NCBI RefSeq assembly: GCF_005860795.2
Contig: NZ_CP058350.1
Location: forward strand, 2,200,501 to 2,264,500
Direction of reading: 5' to 3'
DNA: 64,000 nt
From: Peteryoungia desertarenae
GTDB lineage: Bacteria; Pseudomonadota; Alphaproteobacteria; Rhizobiales; Rhizobiaceae
How positions within the stretch are numbered: the first letter of the stretch is position 1; every line of letters begins with the position of its first letter. Below, piece by piece: positions 19,369 to 28,649 of this stretch. Below the pieces are notes generated by a model. That model saw nothing but the letters and a program-made list of their open reading frames with translations. It did not search any database and was not told where the DNA came from. Position numbers and translations under genes: made by a program.

Positions 19369-19956
19369 TTAGTTGCTCGCGGCCGGTGCTTCCTCATTCG
19401 GGGCAGCTGCGCCGTCTTCTCCCGGTGCGGCTTCTTCGTCACCTCTTCCCAGGATGCGGGCTCGGATCTGCGGCTCGATGTCCTGCGGCAGCACCGCCTC
19501 AAGCTTCAGCACCAGGGTATCGAGGAAGGGCTTGGTCTTGGCGTTGTTGACCCAGTCCGGGCGCTGGCGAACGTCGATCAGCCAGTTCCAGAAGGCAACG
19601 GCCACGACAAGCAGCAGCAGGCCGCGTGCCGCACCGAAAAGGAAGCCGAGGGTGCGGTCCAGTGCGCCGATCCGGCTGTCGATGATGAAGTCGGCAATGC
19701 GCGAGGTGATGAAGGAAATGACGATGAGCGCAATGAAGAAGATGATCGCTGCCGATCCGGCCATCGCGATCCGGTCATCGGTCGTGTAGTTCTTGATGAA
19801 GGGAACGAGCAATGGATAGAAATAATAGGCCGCGGCAACCGAACCCGCCCAGCTCGCGATCGAAAGAACTTCGCGGGAGAAGCCACGAACCATCGCCAGC
19901 ACCGCAGAAAACAGAACGACGCCGATGACGATACCGTCGAAAATTGTGATGGGCAT
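19369..19956 (-). CDS. cvpA: CvpA family membrane protein
   Basis: Inner-membrane protein of 195 residues with four hydrophobic helices and the family pattern FDGIVIGVVLFSAVLAMVRGF near the start. The C-terminal 40 residues are acidic and Ala-rich and should be cytoplasmic. CvpA was named for colicin V production and is widely found next to purF; its biochemical function is not settled, with roles in envelope homeostasis reported. ATG at 19956 is chosen over a TTG/ATG ten residues upstream since family members begin at this point. Confidence 0.9.
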   Translation of the reverse strand: MPITIFDGIVIGVVLFSAVLAMVRGFSREVLSIASWAGSVAAAYYFYPLLVPFIKNYTTDDRIAMAGSAAIIFFIALIVISFITSRIADFIIDSRIGALDRTLGFLFGAARGLLLLVVAVAFWNWLIDVRQRPDWVNNAKTKPFLDTLVLKLEAVLPQDIEPQIRARILGRGDEEAAPGEDGAAAPNEEAPAASN

Positions 19957-20041
19957 TAATACCAACTCCAAAATCTGCCTGCTCACACAGGCACAATAGT
20001 CGCCGCAGTATCACCGGCACGCCCAATGCGCGTCGGAAGGG

Positions 20042-21445
20042 TCAATCCTCTCCCTGATCCTGGCGCGCCTTGAGCCGGGAACCGGCAATCTGCGCCACGA
20101 GATCGGGAAGGCTTTCCACCTCCCGCCATTTGCCCCCCGCACCCTTTGGAAGGTCCGGAGAAAGGGCCGGTAGGACAGCGGCGGAGAAACCGAGTTTTTC
20201 CGCCTCTTTCAGCCTCTGAGCCGTATGCGCCACGGGGCGTACGGCCCCTGACAGGCTGACCTCGCCGAAATAGACGCAATCCGCCGGAAGGGCAAGACCG
20301 GCAAGCGACGAAACGAGTGCGGAAGCAACCGCCATATCGGCCGCCGGTTCACTGATCCGATAGCCACCGGCCACGTTCAGATAAACGTCGTGTTGACCGA
20401 GCCTTACACCGCAATGCGCCTCAAGTACGGCAAGGATCATCGCAAGGCGTGAGGAGTCCCAGCCAACAATCGCGCGCCTTGGTGTTCCAAGCGATGTCGG
20501 TGCGACCAGCGCCTGCACCTCGACCAGAACCGGTCGCGTCCCTTCAATTCCGGCAAAGACGGCCGCACCTGGCGCCTTTTCATTGCGTTCACCGAGAAAT
20601 AGCTCGGAAGGATTGGCCACTTCACGCAGTCCCTTGTCCGACATTTCGAATACACCGATTTCGTCGGTGGGGCCGAAGCGGTTCTTGACGGTGCGCAGGA
20701 TACGATAGTGATGCCCGCGATCCCCTTCGAAATAGAGCACCGCATCCACCATATGCTCGACGACGCGGGGGCCCGCGATCTGGCCTTCCTTGGTCACGTG
20801 GCCAACAAGCACCATGGTCGCGCCCGTCTGTTTGGCAAAGCGGATCATCGCCTGAACGCCCGTTCTAACCTGCGTCACGGTGCCGGGTGCCGAATCAGCG
20901 GTATCACTCCAGAGCGTCTGGATCGAATCAATGATGATGAGATCGGGACGCTTGCCCTCGGAAATGGTAGCGAGAATGTCCTCGACATTGGTTTCCGCGG
21001 CAAGCAGCACATCCGTCTCGGCAGCACCGAGCCGCTGGGCCCGCAGTCGAACCTGCGCGACCGCCTCTTCGCCTGACACATAGATGATCCGATGCCCCTT
21101 GCGGGAAAGAGCGGCTGCTGCCTGCATCAGAAGCGTTGATTTTCCAATGCCCGGATCGCCACCGATCAACACGGCTGAGCCGCGAACGAAACCGCCACCC
21201 GTTGCCCGGTCCAGTTCTCCCATGCCGGTCGGGATACGTGGCGCTTCCTCGATCTCGCCGGAGAGCGAAGTCAGCGTGACGGGCCGCCCCTTCTTCGGGG
21301 TCTTGCCGGGACCGCCACCAATCCCGCCCATGGGATCTTCCTCGACGATGGTGTTCCACTCGCCGCAACCGTCGCATTTGCCGGCCCAGCGGGAATGGAC
21401 CGTGCCGCAGTTCTGGCAGACAAATTGGGTGCGCACCTTGGCCAT
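20042..21445 (-). CDS. radA: DNA repair protein RadA
   Basis: RecA-like ATPase of 467 residues that assists branch migration in homologous recombination. It has the N-terminal zinc finger (C10-x2-C13, C24-x2-C27), Walker A GGDPGIGKST, the RadA-specific KNRFG motif and the C-terminal Lon-protease-like domain (ADMAVASALVSSLAG; LSGAVRPV) without the Lon catalytic serine context. Transcribed with alr upstream and cvpA downstream. Confidence 0.95.
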   Translation of the reverse strand: MAKVRTQFVCQNCGTVHSRWAGKCDGCGEWNTIVEEDPMGGIGGGPGKTPKKGRPVTLTSLSGEIEEAPRIPTGMGELDRATGGGFVRGSAVLIGGDPGIGKSTLLMQAAAALSRKGHRIIYVSGEEAVAQVRLRAQRLGAAETDVLLAAETNVEDILATISEGKRPDLIIIDSIQTLWSDTADSAPGTVTQVRTGVQAMIRFAKQTGATMVLVGHVTKEGQIAGPRVVEHMVDAVLYFEGDRGHHYRILRTVKNRFGPTDEIGVFEMSDKGLREVANPSELFLGERNEKAPGAAVFAGIEGTRPVLVEVQALVAPTSLGTPRRAIVGWDSSRLAMILAVLEAHCGVRLGQHDVYLNVAGGYRISEPAADMAVASALVSSLAGLALPADCVYFGEVSLSGAVRPVAHTAQRLKEAEKLGFSAAVLPALSPDLPKGAGGKWREVESLPDLVAQIAGSRLKARQDQGED

Positions 21446-21549
21446 CGCGGCATCTCCCTGGGTTCTCGAGCGAGAACAAATGGTGAATATGCCTCGATCA
21501 GGTAAGCGATCAGCGGATCAAAGGCAAGACCGGGACGCGGAATGCAGGC

Positions 21550-22704
21550 TTAGAGATAGCGCCGCTCATAGCGCAGCCCGAGGCTGGTGAGGATCTCATA
21601 GCTGATCGTGCCAGCGGCTTCGGCGAGCTCATTCACCGAAATATTCGGTCCGAACAATTCGATGTAATCGCCGGCAGTGACCGAATCTGTCGGGAGGTCG
21701 GTAACATCGAAAATGGTCTGGTCCATCGTGACCCGTCCAAGAACCGGAACCCGCTGACCGGCAACAAAGCCGGAGGCACCAACGGGCAGGGGCTCACGCA
21801 GCGCAACGCCATGGCCCGACAGATTGCGTAGATAACCATCGGCATAGCCAACGGCTGCAACGGCCAGGCGGCTGTCGCGGTCGAGTTTGCAGGCCGCACC
21901 ATAGCTGACGGTGTCTCCGGCCTTTGCCTCGCGTATTTGCAGAATACGCGCCTCCGCCTTGGCCACAGTCAAGGATGCGGGGGTCCCATTCGTTGTCGCC
22001 AATCCGCCATAGAGCGCAATACCGGGTCGGGTCATCTCGAAATGATAATCCGACCCCAGGCCGATCCCACCGGACGCGGAAAGACTTGCATCAATACCTT
22101 CAAAAGCTGCAGCGACTTCCTGAAAAGATTGAAGTTGAGCCTGGTTCATCGAGGCTTGTGGATCATCGCCGCACGCCAGATGGCTCATCACCAGAACGGG
22201 TGAGAAACTTGCAGGCCGCGATACATCGCTTGCGAGTTCCACAGCCTCGCGCATCGACAGTCCGAGCCGGTTGAAGCCGGTGTCGACATGGAGCGCGCAA
22301 GGGTGATCGCCGCGTTCGGCGCTTGTCGCCATCCAGAAGGCCAACTGCTCCTCCGAGGCAATCACCGGCACGAGGTCATTGTTGAAGAACGTGGCTTCCT
22401 GTCCGGGCCAGATACCGGAAAGCACAAAGATCCGCGCTTCCGGTGCATAGATCCGTAGCGTCTCGCCCTCGGAGGGGACCGCCACAAAGAAATCCCGCAC
22501 CCCCGCGCCATAAAGCGTCTCGCCAACATCCTCGATCCCGAGCCCATAGGCATCGGCCTTGACCACGGCAGCCGTCCGTGCCGAGCCGGAACGCGCCGCC
22601 ATCATCCGCCAGTTTTCGGCGATCGCTTCGAGATCAATGGTGAGACGCAAGGGCGCGCTCAGGAACTCTTCGGTGGCGTCTGTGAGGTCATTCAGGGGAT
22701 GCAT
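21550..22704 (-). CDS. alr: Alanine racemase
   Basis: PLP-dependent racemase of 384 residues that makes D-alanine for peptidoglycan. The PLP lysine is K49 in VVKADAYGLG; the second catalytic tyrosine lies in VSYGAACK, and the fold ends with SYEILTSLGLRYERRYL as in other members. ATG at 22704 is preferred to the TTG directly before it. Lies between dnaB and radA on the same strand, an order seen in many Rhizobiales. Confidence 0.95.
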   Translation of the reverse strand: MHPLNDLTDATEEFLSAPLRLTIDLEAIAENWRMMAARSGSARTAAVVKADAYGLGIEDVGETLYGAGVRDFFVAVPSEGETLRIYAPEARIFVLSGIWPGQEATFFNNDLVPVIASEEQLAFWMATSAERGDHPCALHVDTGFNRLGLSMREAVELASDVSRPASFSPVLVMSHLACGDDPQASMNQAQLQSFQEVAAAFEGIDASLSASGGIGLGSDYHFEMTRPGIALYGGLATTNGTPASLTVAKAEARILQIREAKAGDTVSYGAACKLDRDSRLAVAAVGYADGYLRNLSGHGVALREPLPVGASGFVAGQRVPVLGRVTMDQTIFDVTDLPTDSVTAGDYIELFGPNISVNELAEAAGTISYEILTSLGLRYERRYL

Positions 22705-22932
22705 CAAGAACCGCGTTATGAACAGATTGAAATTGCGGCGACCCTAGAGGCATTCATTTTCAAATGGAAGTCATTCGACGTGGAGCCCATGGTGTCGGGT
22801 GTTCACCTTGTTCTGCAACGGGCGCGGATCGCGACATGGCTCCGTCTAGCCCTACGCAGCGCATCGGGCAGCGGCGGGGCCGATGTCCGACCGCTTGCTG
22901 AAGGGCATGGAGGTTTGATCAACCAGCGGCGA

Positions 22933-24432
22933 TCATGGTTCCTCATACTGAATGAAGCTTGGATCGGCGAGATCGGCAAAACGCGTGAATTCCGACTGGA
23001 AGGCGAGCTTGACGGTGCCGGTCGGTCCGTGGCGCTGCTTGGCGATGATGACATCTGCCGTACCCTTGACCTTGTCCATCAGCGCTTCCCATTCGGGATA
23101 TTTCGGATCGCCCATGTCACGTGGCTCAAGGTTCTTCACATAATACTCCTCGCGGAACACGAAGAGCACCACGTCGGCATCCTGCTCGATCGAGCCTGAT
23201 TCGCGCAGGTCCGAGAGTTGGGGACGCTTGTCTTCGCGGCTTTCCACACCACGCGACAGCTGTGACAACGCGATGATCGGAACGTTCAATTCCTTGCCGA
23301 GCGCCTTGAGGCCGGTGGTGATCTGGGTGATCTCCTGAACGCGGTTCTCACCGGATTTGCCGGAACCCGTCATCAACTGGATATAGTCCACCACGAGGCA
23401 ATCAAGGCCGCGCTGACGCTTGAGACGGCGAGCACGCGCTGAAAGCTGCGCAATCGAGATACCGCCGGTCTGGTCGATGAAAAGCGGTACCTTTTGCATG
23501 GTTTGGCTGAAGCCGACCAGCTTCTCGAATTCCTGCTCGGTAATGTCGCCGCGGCGGATTTTGGAGGAGGAGACCTCCGTCTGCTCCGACATGATACGCG
23601 TGGCGAGCTGTTCGGACGACATTTCGAGCGAATAGAACCCGACAACGCCGCCGTTCTTGGCCTTGAACGACCCGTCGGGCATGACTTCCGGCTCATAGGC
23701 TGCCGCGATATTCCAGGCGATATTGGTCGCCAGCGAGGTCTTGCCCATGCCGGGGCGACCAGCCAGCACGATCAAGTCGGAACGCTGCAAGCCGCCCATC
23801 TTGCTGTCGAGCGACATGATGCCGGTGGAAATGCCGGACAGATTGCCATCGCGCTCAAAGGCTGCCCCCGCCATGTCGACCGCTTGCGCGACCGCATCAT
23901 TGAAGGACTGGAAGCCGCCGTCATAGCGACCGGTCTCGGCCAGCGCGAAGAGCCGGCGCTCCGTATCCTCGATCTGCGCCTGCGGCGGCATGTCGAGCGG
24001 AGCATCATAGGCGATGTTGACGACATCCTCGCCGATCTGGATCAGCGCACGACGCAGCGCGAGATCATAGATAGCGCGCCCATAATCCTCGGCATTGATG
24101 ATTGTGACCGCCTCGGAGGCCAAGCGCGCCAGATACTGGGCAACCGTCATGTCGCCAACCTTCTGGTCGGCCGGCAGGAAGGTCTTGATCGTGACGGGGT
24201 TGGCCATCTTTCCCATGCGGATGATTTCGGAGGCGACCTCGAAGATCTTCCGATGCAGGGGCTCAAAAAGATGGTCCGGCTTCAGGAAGTCCGAAACTCG
24301 GTAATAGGCGTCATTGTTGACGAGAATCGCGCCGAGAAGGGCCTGCTCGGCCTCAATGTTGTTGGGAGCTTCCCGATAAAGCGGCTCGCTCGGTTGAACC
24401 GTGCTCAGCCTGCGTGCTGCGTCGTTCATCAT
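22933..24432 (-). CDS. dnaB: Replicative DNA helicase DnaB
   Basis: Hexameric 5'-3' replicative helicase, 499 residues. The N-terminal domain (NNIEAEQALLGAILVNN) is followed by the RecA-like ATPase with Walker A GRPGMGKTSLATN, FYSLEMSSEQLA and Walker B LVVDYIQLM. The C-terminal PTGTVKLAF and FTRFADL are standard. No intein is seen. Two adjacent ATGs (24432, 24429) are possible starts; the ribosome site is weak in both cases. Located between rplI and alr. Confidence 0.96.
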   Translation of the reverse strand: MMNDAARRLSTVQPSEPLYREAPNNIEAEQALLGAILVNNDAYYRVSDFLKPDHLFEPLHRKIFEVASEIIRMGKMANPVTIKTFLPADQKVGDMTVAQYLARLASEAVTIINAEDYGRAIYDLALRRALIQIGEDVVNIAYDAPLDMPPQAQIEDTERRLFALAETGRYDGGFQSFNDAVAQAVDMAGAAFERDGNLSGISTGIMSLDSKMGGLQRSDLIVLAGRPGMGKTSLATNIAWNIAAAYEPEVMPDGSFKAKNGGVVGFYSLEMSSEQLATRIMSEQTEVSSSKIRRGDITEQEFEKLVGFSQTMQKVPLFIDQTGGISIAQLSARARRLKRQRGLDCLVVDYIQLMTGSGKSGENRVQEITQITTGLKALGKELNVPIIALSQLSRGVESREDKRPQLSDLRESGSIEQDADVVLFVFREEYYVKNLEPRDMGDPKYPEWEALMDKVKGTADVIIAKQRHGPTGTVKLAFQSEFTRFADLADPSFIQYEEP

Positions 24433-24634
24433 TCTACCCGTTCATTTCCTGATCTGGATCGCACCATAGCGAAGGCCGACATCTTCGAAAGGCCGTGAGG
24501 GCCTTCCAGAGGACTTCCCACACTGATTCACAGGCCGCTTCGGAGGGCGAGGGAAAAAGCCCAATGACCTTCGGAATCCAGTTGACAGTGACATCAGCCG
24601 AATCGCCTTGCCAAGGGACCATCATAGGTCGCGA

Positions 24635-24668
24635 CAACAAAAAACGCCCGGAAAAATCCGGGCGTTTC
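24635..24668 (-). terminator. Rho-independent terminator after rplI
   Basis: On the minus strand, AAACGCCCGGA, a TTTT loop and the complementary arm TCCGGGCG are followed by TTTTTTG. It lies 24 bases after the rplI stop and should end the ribosomal-protein operon, separating it from dnaB. The rest of the 259-base gap up to dnaB shows no ORF. Confidence 0.85.
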
Positions 24669-24691
24669 CAATAGGCAGCCGTTTCGAAGAA

Positions 24692-25267
24692 TCAGGCTTC
24701 GTCGCCGTCGCGATCTTCGTCCGGGTTGAAGAAGTCTTCCGGACGCAGGGCATCTTCATCGACGCCGTAGATGGCGTCAGCCGAGGTGAGGCTCTCGCCC
24801 TTGGCCTGGCGCTCAGCTTCTTCAGCCGAACGGGCAACGTTCAGTTCAACAGAGATTTCGACTTCAGAATGAAGATGGATGACCACCTTGTGCAGGCCGA
24901 TCGACTTGATCGGGGTGTTGAGCTCGACCTGATTGCGGCCAATGTTGAAGCCTTCCGCCGCCAGAACTTCAACCACGTCACGGGCAGCGACCGAACCGTA
25001 GAGCTGGCCGGTTTCGCCAGCGGAACGGACGACGATGAAGGACTTGCCGTCGAGAACGTCTGCAACCTTCTGGGCCTCGGACTTGCGCTCGAGGTTACGG
25101 GCTTCGAGCGTCGCACGCTCGGCTTCGAAGCGGGCCTTGTTGGCAGCGTTGGCGCGCAGAGCCTTGCCAAGCGGCAGCAGGTAGTTACGAGCAAAGCCGT
25201 CGCGAACCTTGACGGTTTCGCCCATCTGGCCAAGCTTGGCGATGCGTTCGAGGAGAATGACTTCCAT
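24692..25267 (-). CDS. rplI: 50S ribosomal protein L9
   Basis: 191 residues. The N-terminal domain [21 protein letters not shown] and the central helix are typical of L9. There is an acidic C-terminal extension ([16 protein letters not shown]) of about 40 residues beyond the E. coli protein length, as seen in other alphaproteobacteria. AAGGA precedes the ATG. It is the last gene of the rpsF-rpsR-DUF2232-rplI run, with a terminator just downstream. Confidence 0.96.
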   Translation of the reverse strand: MEVILLERIAKLGQMGETVKVRDGFARNYLLPLGKALRANAANKARFEAERATLEARNLERKSEAQKVADVLDGKSFIVVRSAGETGQLYGSVAARDVVEVLAAEGFNIGRNQVELNTPIKSIGLHKVVIHLHSEVEISVELNVARSAEEAERQAKGESLTSADAIYGVDEDALRPEDFFNPDEDRDGDEA

Positions 25268-25290
25268 GGTGTTTTCCTTTCAGTGTGATC

Positions 25291-26286
25291 TTACGGTTCG
25301 TCAGAATCGGTTTCGGATGGAGCAGGGCGGTTCTGGTCAGACGTCCTTGCCGGCGTGAGAGCAACGGTGCGTCGGGTATCCAGAAGGCCGAAGATGAAGA
25401 TGATGAAGGTTGGCAACAGCATCAGCGACGAGAGATAGGCGATGATGAGAGCCGGAAGGCGCCAGTCCTTGCCCCTTGTGCGCAGATGCAGCGACGCAAA
25501 ACCGGCCATCAGGAAGCCGGCACCGAATGTGCCGCAGATCGTTGCCCCGATCATCGCGGGCACGCCACCGGCAAAGGTCGCCAGAATGCCCGCGAGAAAG
25601 ATGAAGGACGCATTGCGGTTCATCCGCAGCGCAGACGGCATGTCTTCGCGGGGACGCAGCGAACGACCCGATGAGCCGACCACGCGCGTTGCGATGTAAT
25701 AGGCGGCAAACAACAGCATGACCCAGCTTGCGCCCTGCATGAAAGGGATCAGGATCGGCATGATCCCGCGTAACTGGTCCAGTTCTGCCGCTGTAGGCGC
25801 CATCGTGGCGTTCTGTTGGGAAAGCGATCCGATCAGCGCGTCGATCATTTCGTTGACCGTCTCCGGACCGAAGCCGATCATGACGCCCAGAATGACGAGA
25901 GCAATGGCAACGAGGCCGCAGAGATGCAGCAGGATGTCGGAAAGCGGATACCACGCTACCAGATGGTCCGGCCCGCCGATTTCGCTCGCCGGACGGGCAA
26001 GGTTCGCCAGGTGCGATAGCCAAGCGGCGGGGATGAGCGTGAAGATTGACAGCGAGAGCGCAAACATCGGCGATACGCCGGTTGCGCCGACAAAGGCTGC
26101 CGTCAACACTGCAGCGATTGCAGCCGTATTACCCCAACCCAGGCCGACGATCAGTATCGGCAGTGCCGAGGCAGGATAAAGGATAAACGACAGCTGAGCC
26201 TGCGAGACGGCGCCCAGCGCCAGAAGCGCGGCGGTCACGCCAGCCAACATGCCGGTCATCAGCAATTTCTTGTCCAGGTTTTGCAC
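25291..26286 (-). CDS. DUF2232 family membrane protein
   Basis: A 331-residue inner-membrane protein with about eight hydrophobic segments, matching the DUF2232 proteins that lie between rpsR and rplI in alphaproteobacteria. Its function is not known. The start is GTG at 26286 (VQNLDKKLLMTGMLAG), with AGGA about 7 bases upstream; the longer ORF to 26475 reads through the rpsR-proximal spacer and is not family-like. Its C-terminal 30 residues are charged and probably cytoplasmic. Confidence 0.85.
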   Translation of the reverse strand: MQNLDKKLLMTGMLAGVTAALLALGAVSQAQLSFILYPASALPILIVGLGWGNTAAIAAVLTAAFVGATGVSPMFALSLSIFTLIPAAWLSHLANLARPASEIGGPDHLVAWYPLSDILLHLCGLVAIALVILGVMIGFGPETVNEMIDALIGSLSQQNATMAPTAAELDQLRGIMPILIPFMQGASWVMLLFAAYYIATRVVGSSGRSLRPREDMPSALRMNRNASFIFLAGILATFAGGVPAMIGATICGTFGAGFLMAGFASLHLRTRGKDWRLPALIIAYLSSLMLLPTFIIFIFGLLDTRRTVALTPARTSDQNRPAPSETDSDEP

Positions 26287-26476
26287 GTCGCTGTCCTGCC
26301 AGTTCAAGCAGTTAGAGGAAGTCGTCATTCCAGTCGATGACGTCCTCCCCAACATGGGGTTTGTTGCCGAAATTCGCGAGCATCGCCGATGTCGCACCTT
26401 GCGGCCTGTTGTTCCGATCCGCGCCCAACGCGGAAGGGATGAAGCCCGCCGGAAGTCCGGCAGGCCTCGGATCAAG

Positions 26477-26725
26477 TTACGCTACGACGTAGGGCAGCAG
26501 GCCGAGGAAGCGGGCGCGCTTGATGGCCTGGGCCAGTTCGCGCTGCTTCTTCTGCGAAACTGCAGTGATACGGGACGGAACGATCTTGCCGCGCTCGGAA
26601 ATGTAGCGCTGCAGGAGACGGACGTCCTTGTAGTCGATTTTCGGAGCATTCGCGCCCGAGAAGGGGCAGGTCTTGCGACGACGATGGAACGGGCGGCGTG
26701 CCGGAGCAGAGGATGCATCAGCCAT
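26477..26725 (-). CDS. rpsR: 30S ribosomal protein S18
   Basis: 82 residues with the S18 signature [21 protein letters not shown] and the C-terminal [31 protein letters not shown]18 pairs with S6 on the 30S platform. AGGAG lies 8 bases before the ATG. Gap of 24 bases to rpsF upstream; the DUF2232 gene follows after 190 bases. Confidence 0.97.
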   Translation of the reverse strand: MADASSAPARRPFHRRRKTCPFSGANAPKIDYKDVRLLQRYISERGKIVPSRITAVSQKKQRELAQAIKRARFLGLLPYVVA

Positions 26726-26749
26726 GGTGTTTTCTCCTGTTGCTCGAAA

Positions 26750-27205
26750 TTACGCGCGGTCTTCGCGCGGACGGCGCTCGAAGCCACCTTCACGGGGGCC
26801 ACGGTCCGGACGCGGACCACGATCGCCGAAGTCGCGGCGCGGGCCACGATCGTCGCCTTCGCGGCGCGGACGGTCGTCACGGTCGCGCTTCTGCATCATC
26901 GCAGACGGGCCCTCTTCGTGGGCTTCGACAGCGATGGTCATGTAACGAAGAACGTCTTCGTTGATGCGCATCTGGCGTTCCATTTCATGGACGGCAGCCG
27001 CCGGAGCGTCGATGTCCATGAGGGCGTAGTGAGCCTTGCGGTTCTTCTTGATGCGGTAGGTCAGGGACTTGAGGCCCCAGTTTTCGATGCGCCCGACCTT
27101 GCCGCCGTTAGCTTCGATGACACCCTTGTACTGTTCGACGAGGGCATCAACCTGCTGAGCGGACATATCCTGCCGGGCAAGGAATACGTGTTCGTAAAGA
27201 GCCAT
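26750..27205 (-). CDS. rpsF: 30S ribosomal protein S6
   Basis: 151 residues. The core S6 fold ([32 protein letters not shown]) is followed by a tail of about 50 residues rich in Arg, Asp and Gly (repeats like RGPR and DDRPRRE), a feature typical of alphaproteobacterial S6. ATG at 27205 is the conserved start; an 11-residue upstream extension in frame is rejected. It opens the rpsF-rpsR-DUF2232-rplI operon behind a strong promoter at 27433-27460. Confidence 0.96.
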   Translation of the reverse strand: MALYEHVFLARQDMSAQQVDALVEQYKGVIEANGGKVGRIENWGLKSLTYRIKKNRKAHYALMDIDAPAAAVHEMERQMRINEDVLRYMTIAVEAHEEGPSAMMQKRDRDDRPRREGDDRGPRRDFGDRGPRPDRGPREGGFERRPREDRA

Positions 27206-27432
27206 GTAAGCTTTGCCTTTTCTTGCGGTTGTCGTCACCCGGATCCGGCGCTAAGCCTCACAGACTGCTCCTGAGCGGCCGGGGCCGCGGCAAGAAAAGT
27301 AGTGTGTTCGAGACGGTCGAGAGCGGAGACACGGGAGGCCGGAAACCCTTATGATTCCTGCTGCAGACCTGTTGAGCCTGCCAGCCCTCCGTTCAGCCAC
27401 CAGCCAGAGGACCGGGTGTTGTGAACGGCGCG
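27206..27432 (-). other. 5' leader of the rpsF operon
   Basis: About 220 bases between the predicted rpsF promoter and the rpsF ATG, with no convincing ORF. The leader is GC-rich with several short self-complementary stretches (for example GCGGCC-CC-GGCCGC). In other bacteria S6:S18 binds a structure in this leader to repress the operon; I could not identify that structure with confidence here. Confidence 0.35.
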
Positions 27433-27460
27433 CTTATACGCGGATTGGGCATAAAAGCAA
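27433..27460 (-). promoter_or_regulatory. Sigma-70-type promoter of rpsF operon
   Basis: On the minus strand, TTGCTT (27460-27455) and TATAAG (27438-27433) are 16 bases apart, about 230 bases before rpsF. The -35 box coincides with the T-tract of the terminator for the antiporter gene upstream. Confidence 0.6.
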
Positions 27461-27490
27461 GGGCCGCACGGCGTTTTCTGCCGGCGGCCC
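27453..27490 (-). terminator. Terminator after first antiporter gene
   Basis: On the minus strand GGGCCGCCGGC, an AGAAAA loop, and GCCGTGCGGCCC form a stem, followed by TTGCTTTT. It begins 25 bases after the antiporter stop. Its T-tract overlaps the rpsF -35 box. Confidence 0.7.
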
Positions 27491-27514
27491 CTGACGAAAC
27501 GCTTCTTTGTGCTC

Positions 27515-28453
27515 TCAGATCTGCACAAGAGCGGAGGTGTAGCCGACATAGGCGACGAGCATTGCGCCGGCCGTCAGACGTTTGACCCCGAAATTGGTCA
27601 GAAGCAGGAAGGCAAAGCCCAATGTCACGCCGAGCATGACCGGTACGTCGAATTCACCGAAGCGAGGAGCAACGGCGATTGGCTGGAGCACCGAGGTGAC
27701 GCCAAGGATGAACAGGATGTTGAAGATGTTCGATCCGACGATGTTTCCGATCATGATGTCGGAATGCTTCTTGAGCGCCGACATGATGCCGGTTGCAAGT
27801 TCGGGCAGGGAGGTTCCGACGGCGACGACGGTGAGGCCGATGACCGCTTCCGACACGCCGAAATCACGGGCGAGATTGGTCGCGCCGCGCACCAGCAGTT
27901 CGGCACCGACAAACAATGTGGCCAGACCGCCGATGATCAGCGCTGCCATGAAGGCGCCGCTGAGTGCTTCGTGCTTGATTTCATCTTCTGCATCTGCAGC
28001 GGCTTCAGCGGTACCTTTGCCCTGCATGTAGGCGTAGCCGACATAGGCAAGAAGGACGATTGTCATGACCAGGCCGGCAAGGCGACCGATCACCTCCAGT
28101 TGCACAAGCCCAAGCAGCAGGATCGCGGCGGCGATCATGACAAAGGTGTCGCGCTTGACGCCTTTGTCCCACTGGGTGATCGGGTAGATCATGGCGCATG
28201 TGCCGATGATCAGGAGGATGTTGGCCGTATTCGATCCGACGACATTGCCGAGCGCAATGTCCGATGATCCGGTAAGTGCCGCGCGAACCGACACGAGAAG
28301 TTCCGGCATGGACGTGCCGAAGCCGACGATCACCAGCGATACGATCAGGGTCGGTATCGCAAGCTTGTGGGCAACGGCGATCGCCCCGCGCAAAAGCCAC
28401 TCAGCCCCGAAATAGAGGCCTACAAGGCCACCAATGACAAGAAGATAGTCCAA
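27515..28453 (-). CDS. Calcium/sodium antiporter (CaCA family, copy 1)
   Basis: Inner-membrane exchanger of 312 residues, YrbG-type CaCA family. The two inverted alpha-repeats are visible: GFGTSMPELLVS...LGNVVGSNTANILL and AVGTSLPELATG...IGNIVGSNIFNILF, each with the conserved acidic and Asn residues. About ten helices. I take TTG at 28453 as the start: GGAGGG lies just upstream and the paralogue next door starts at the same residue, also with TTG. A longer ORF to 28507 adds 18 residues unlike the family. Confidence 0.88.
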   Translation of the reverse strand: MDYLLVIGGLVGLYFGAEWLLRGAIAVAHKLAIPTLIVSLVIVGFGTSMPELLVSVRAALTGSSDIALGNVVGSNTANILLIIGTCAMIYPITQWDKGVKRDTFVMIAAAILLLGLVQLEVIGRLAGLVMTIVLLAYVGYAYMQGKGTAEAAADAEDEIKHEALSGAFMAALIIGGLATLFVGAELLVRGATNLARDFGVSEAVIGLTVVAVGTSLPELATGIMSALKKHSDIMIGNIVGSNIFNILFILGVTSVLQPIAVAPRFGEFDVPVMLGVTLGFAFLLLTNFGVKRLTAGAMLVAYVGYTSALVQI

Positions 28454-28594
28454 CAAACCCTCCAATGCAGTGCGATGCTCACCGCCCCTCGCAAGAACGC
28501 TGCCCAAGTGGGGGTACAGGCGTGCCGTTCATAGATCAACGACCGATAACATTTCCGTGATTGGCGTGGTGTCGACTCACATAATCTGAAGGGG

Positions 28595-28624
28595 AAAAGG
28601 CGGACATTTCCATGCCCGCCTTTT
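28595..28624 (-). terminator. Terminator after second antiporter gene
   Basis: On the minus strand AAAAGGCGG and CCGCCTTTT form a 9-bp stem around a 12-base loop, followed by CCCC rather than a long T-run. It lies 26 bases after the second antiporter stop and separates the two paralogues. Confidence 0.6.
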
Positions 28625-28649
28625 CGCCCGAACACCGATGAACTCTGCC

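Noticed and set aside
27349..27549. 66-aa minus-strand ORF in the rpsF leader
   Set aside because: Overlaps the antiporter 3' end, the terminator and the rpsF promoter; no ribosome site or family similarity.
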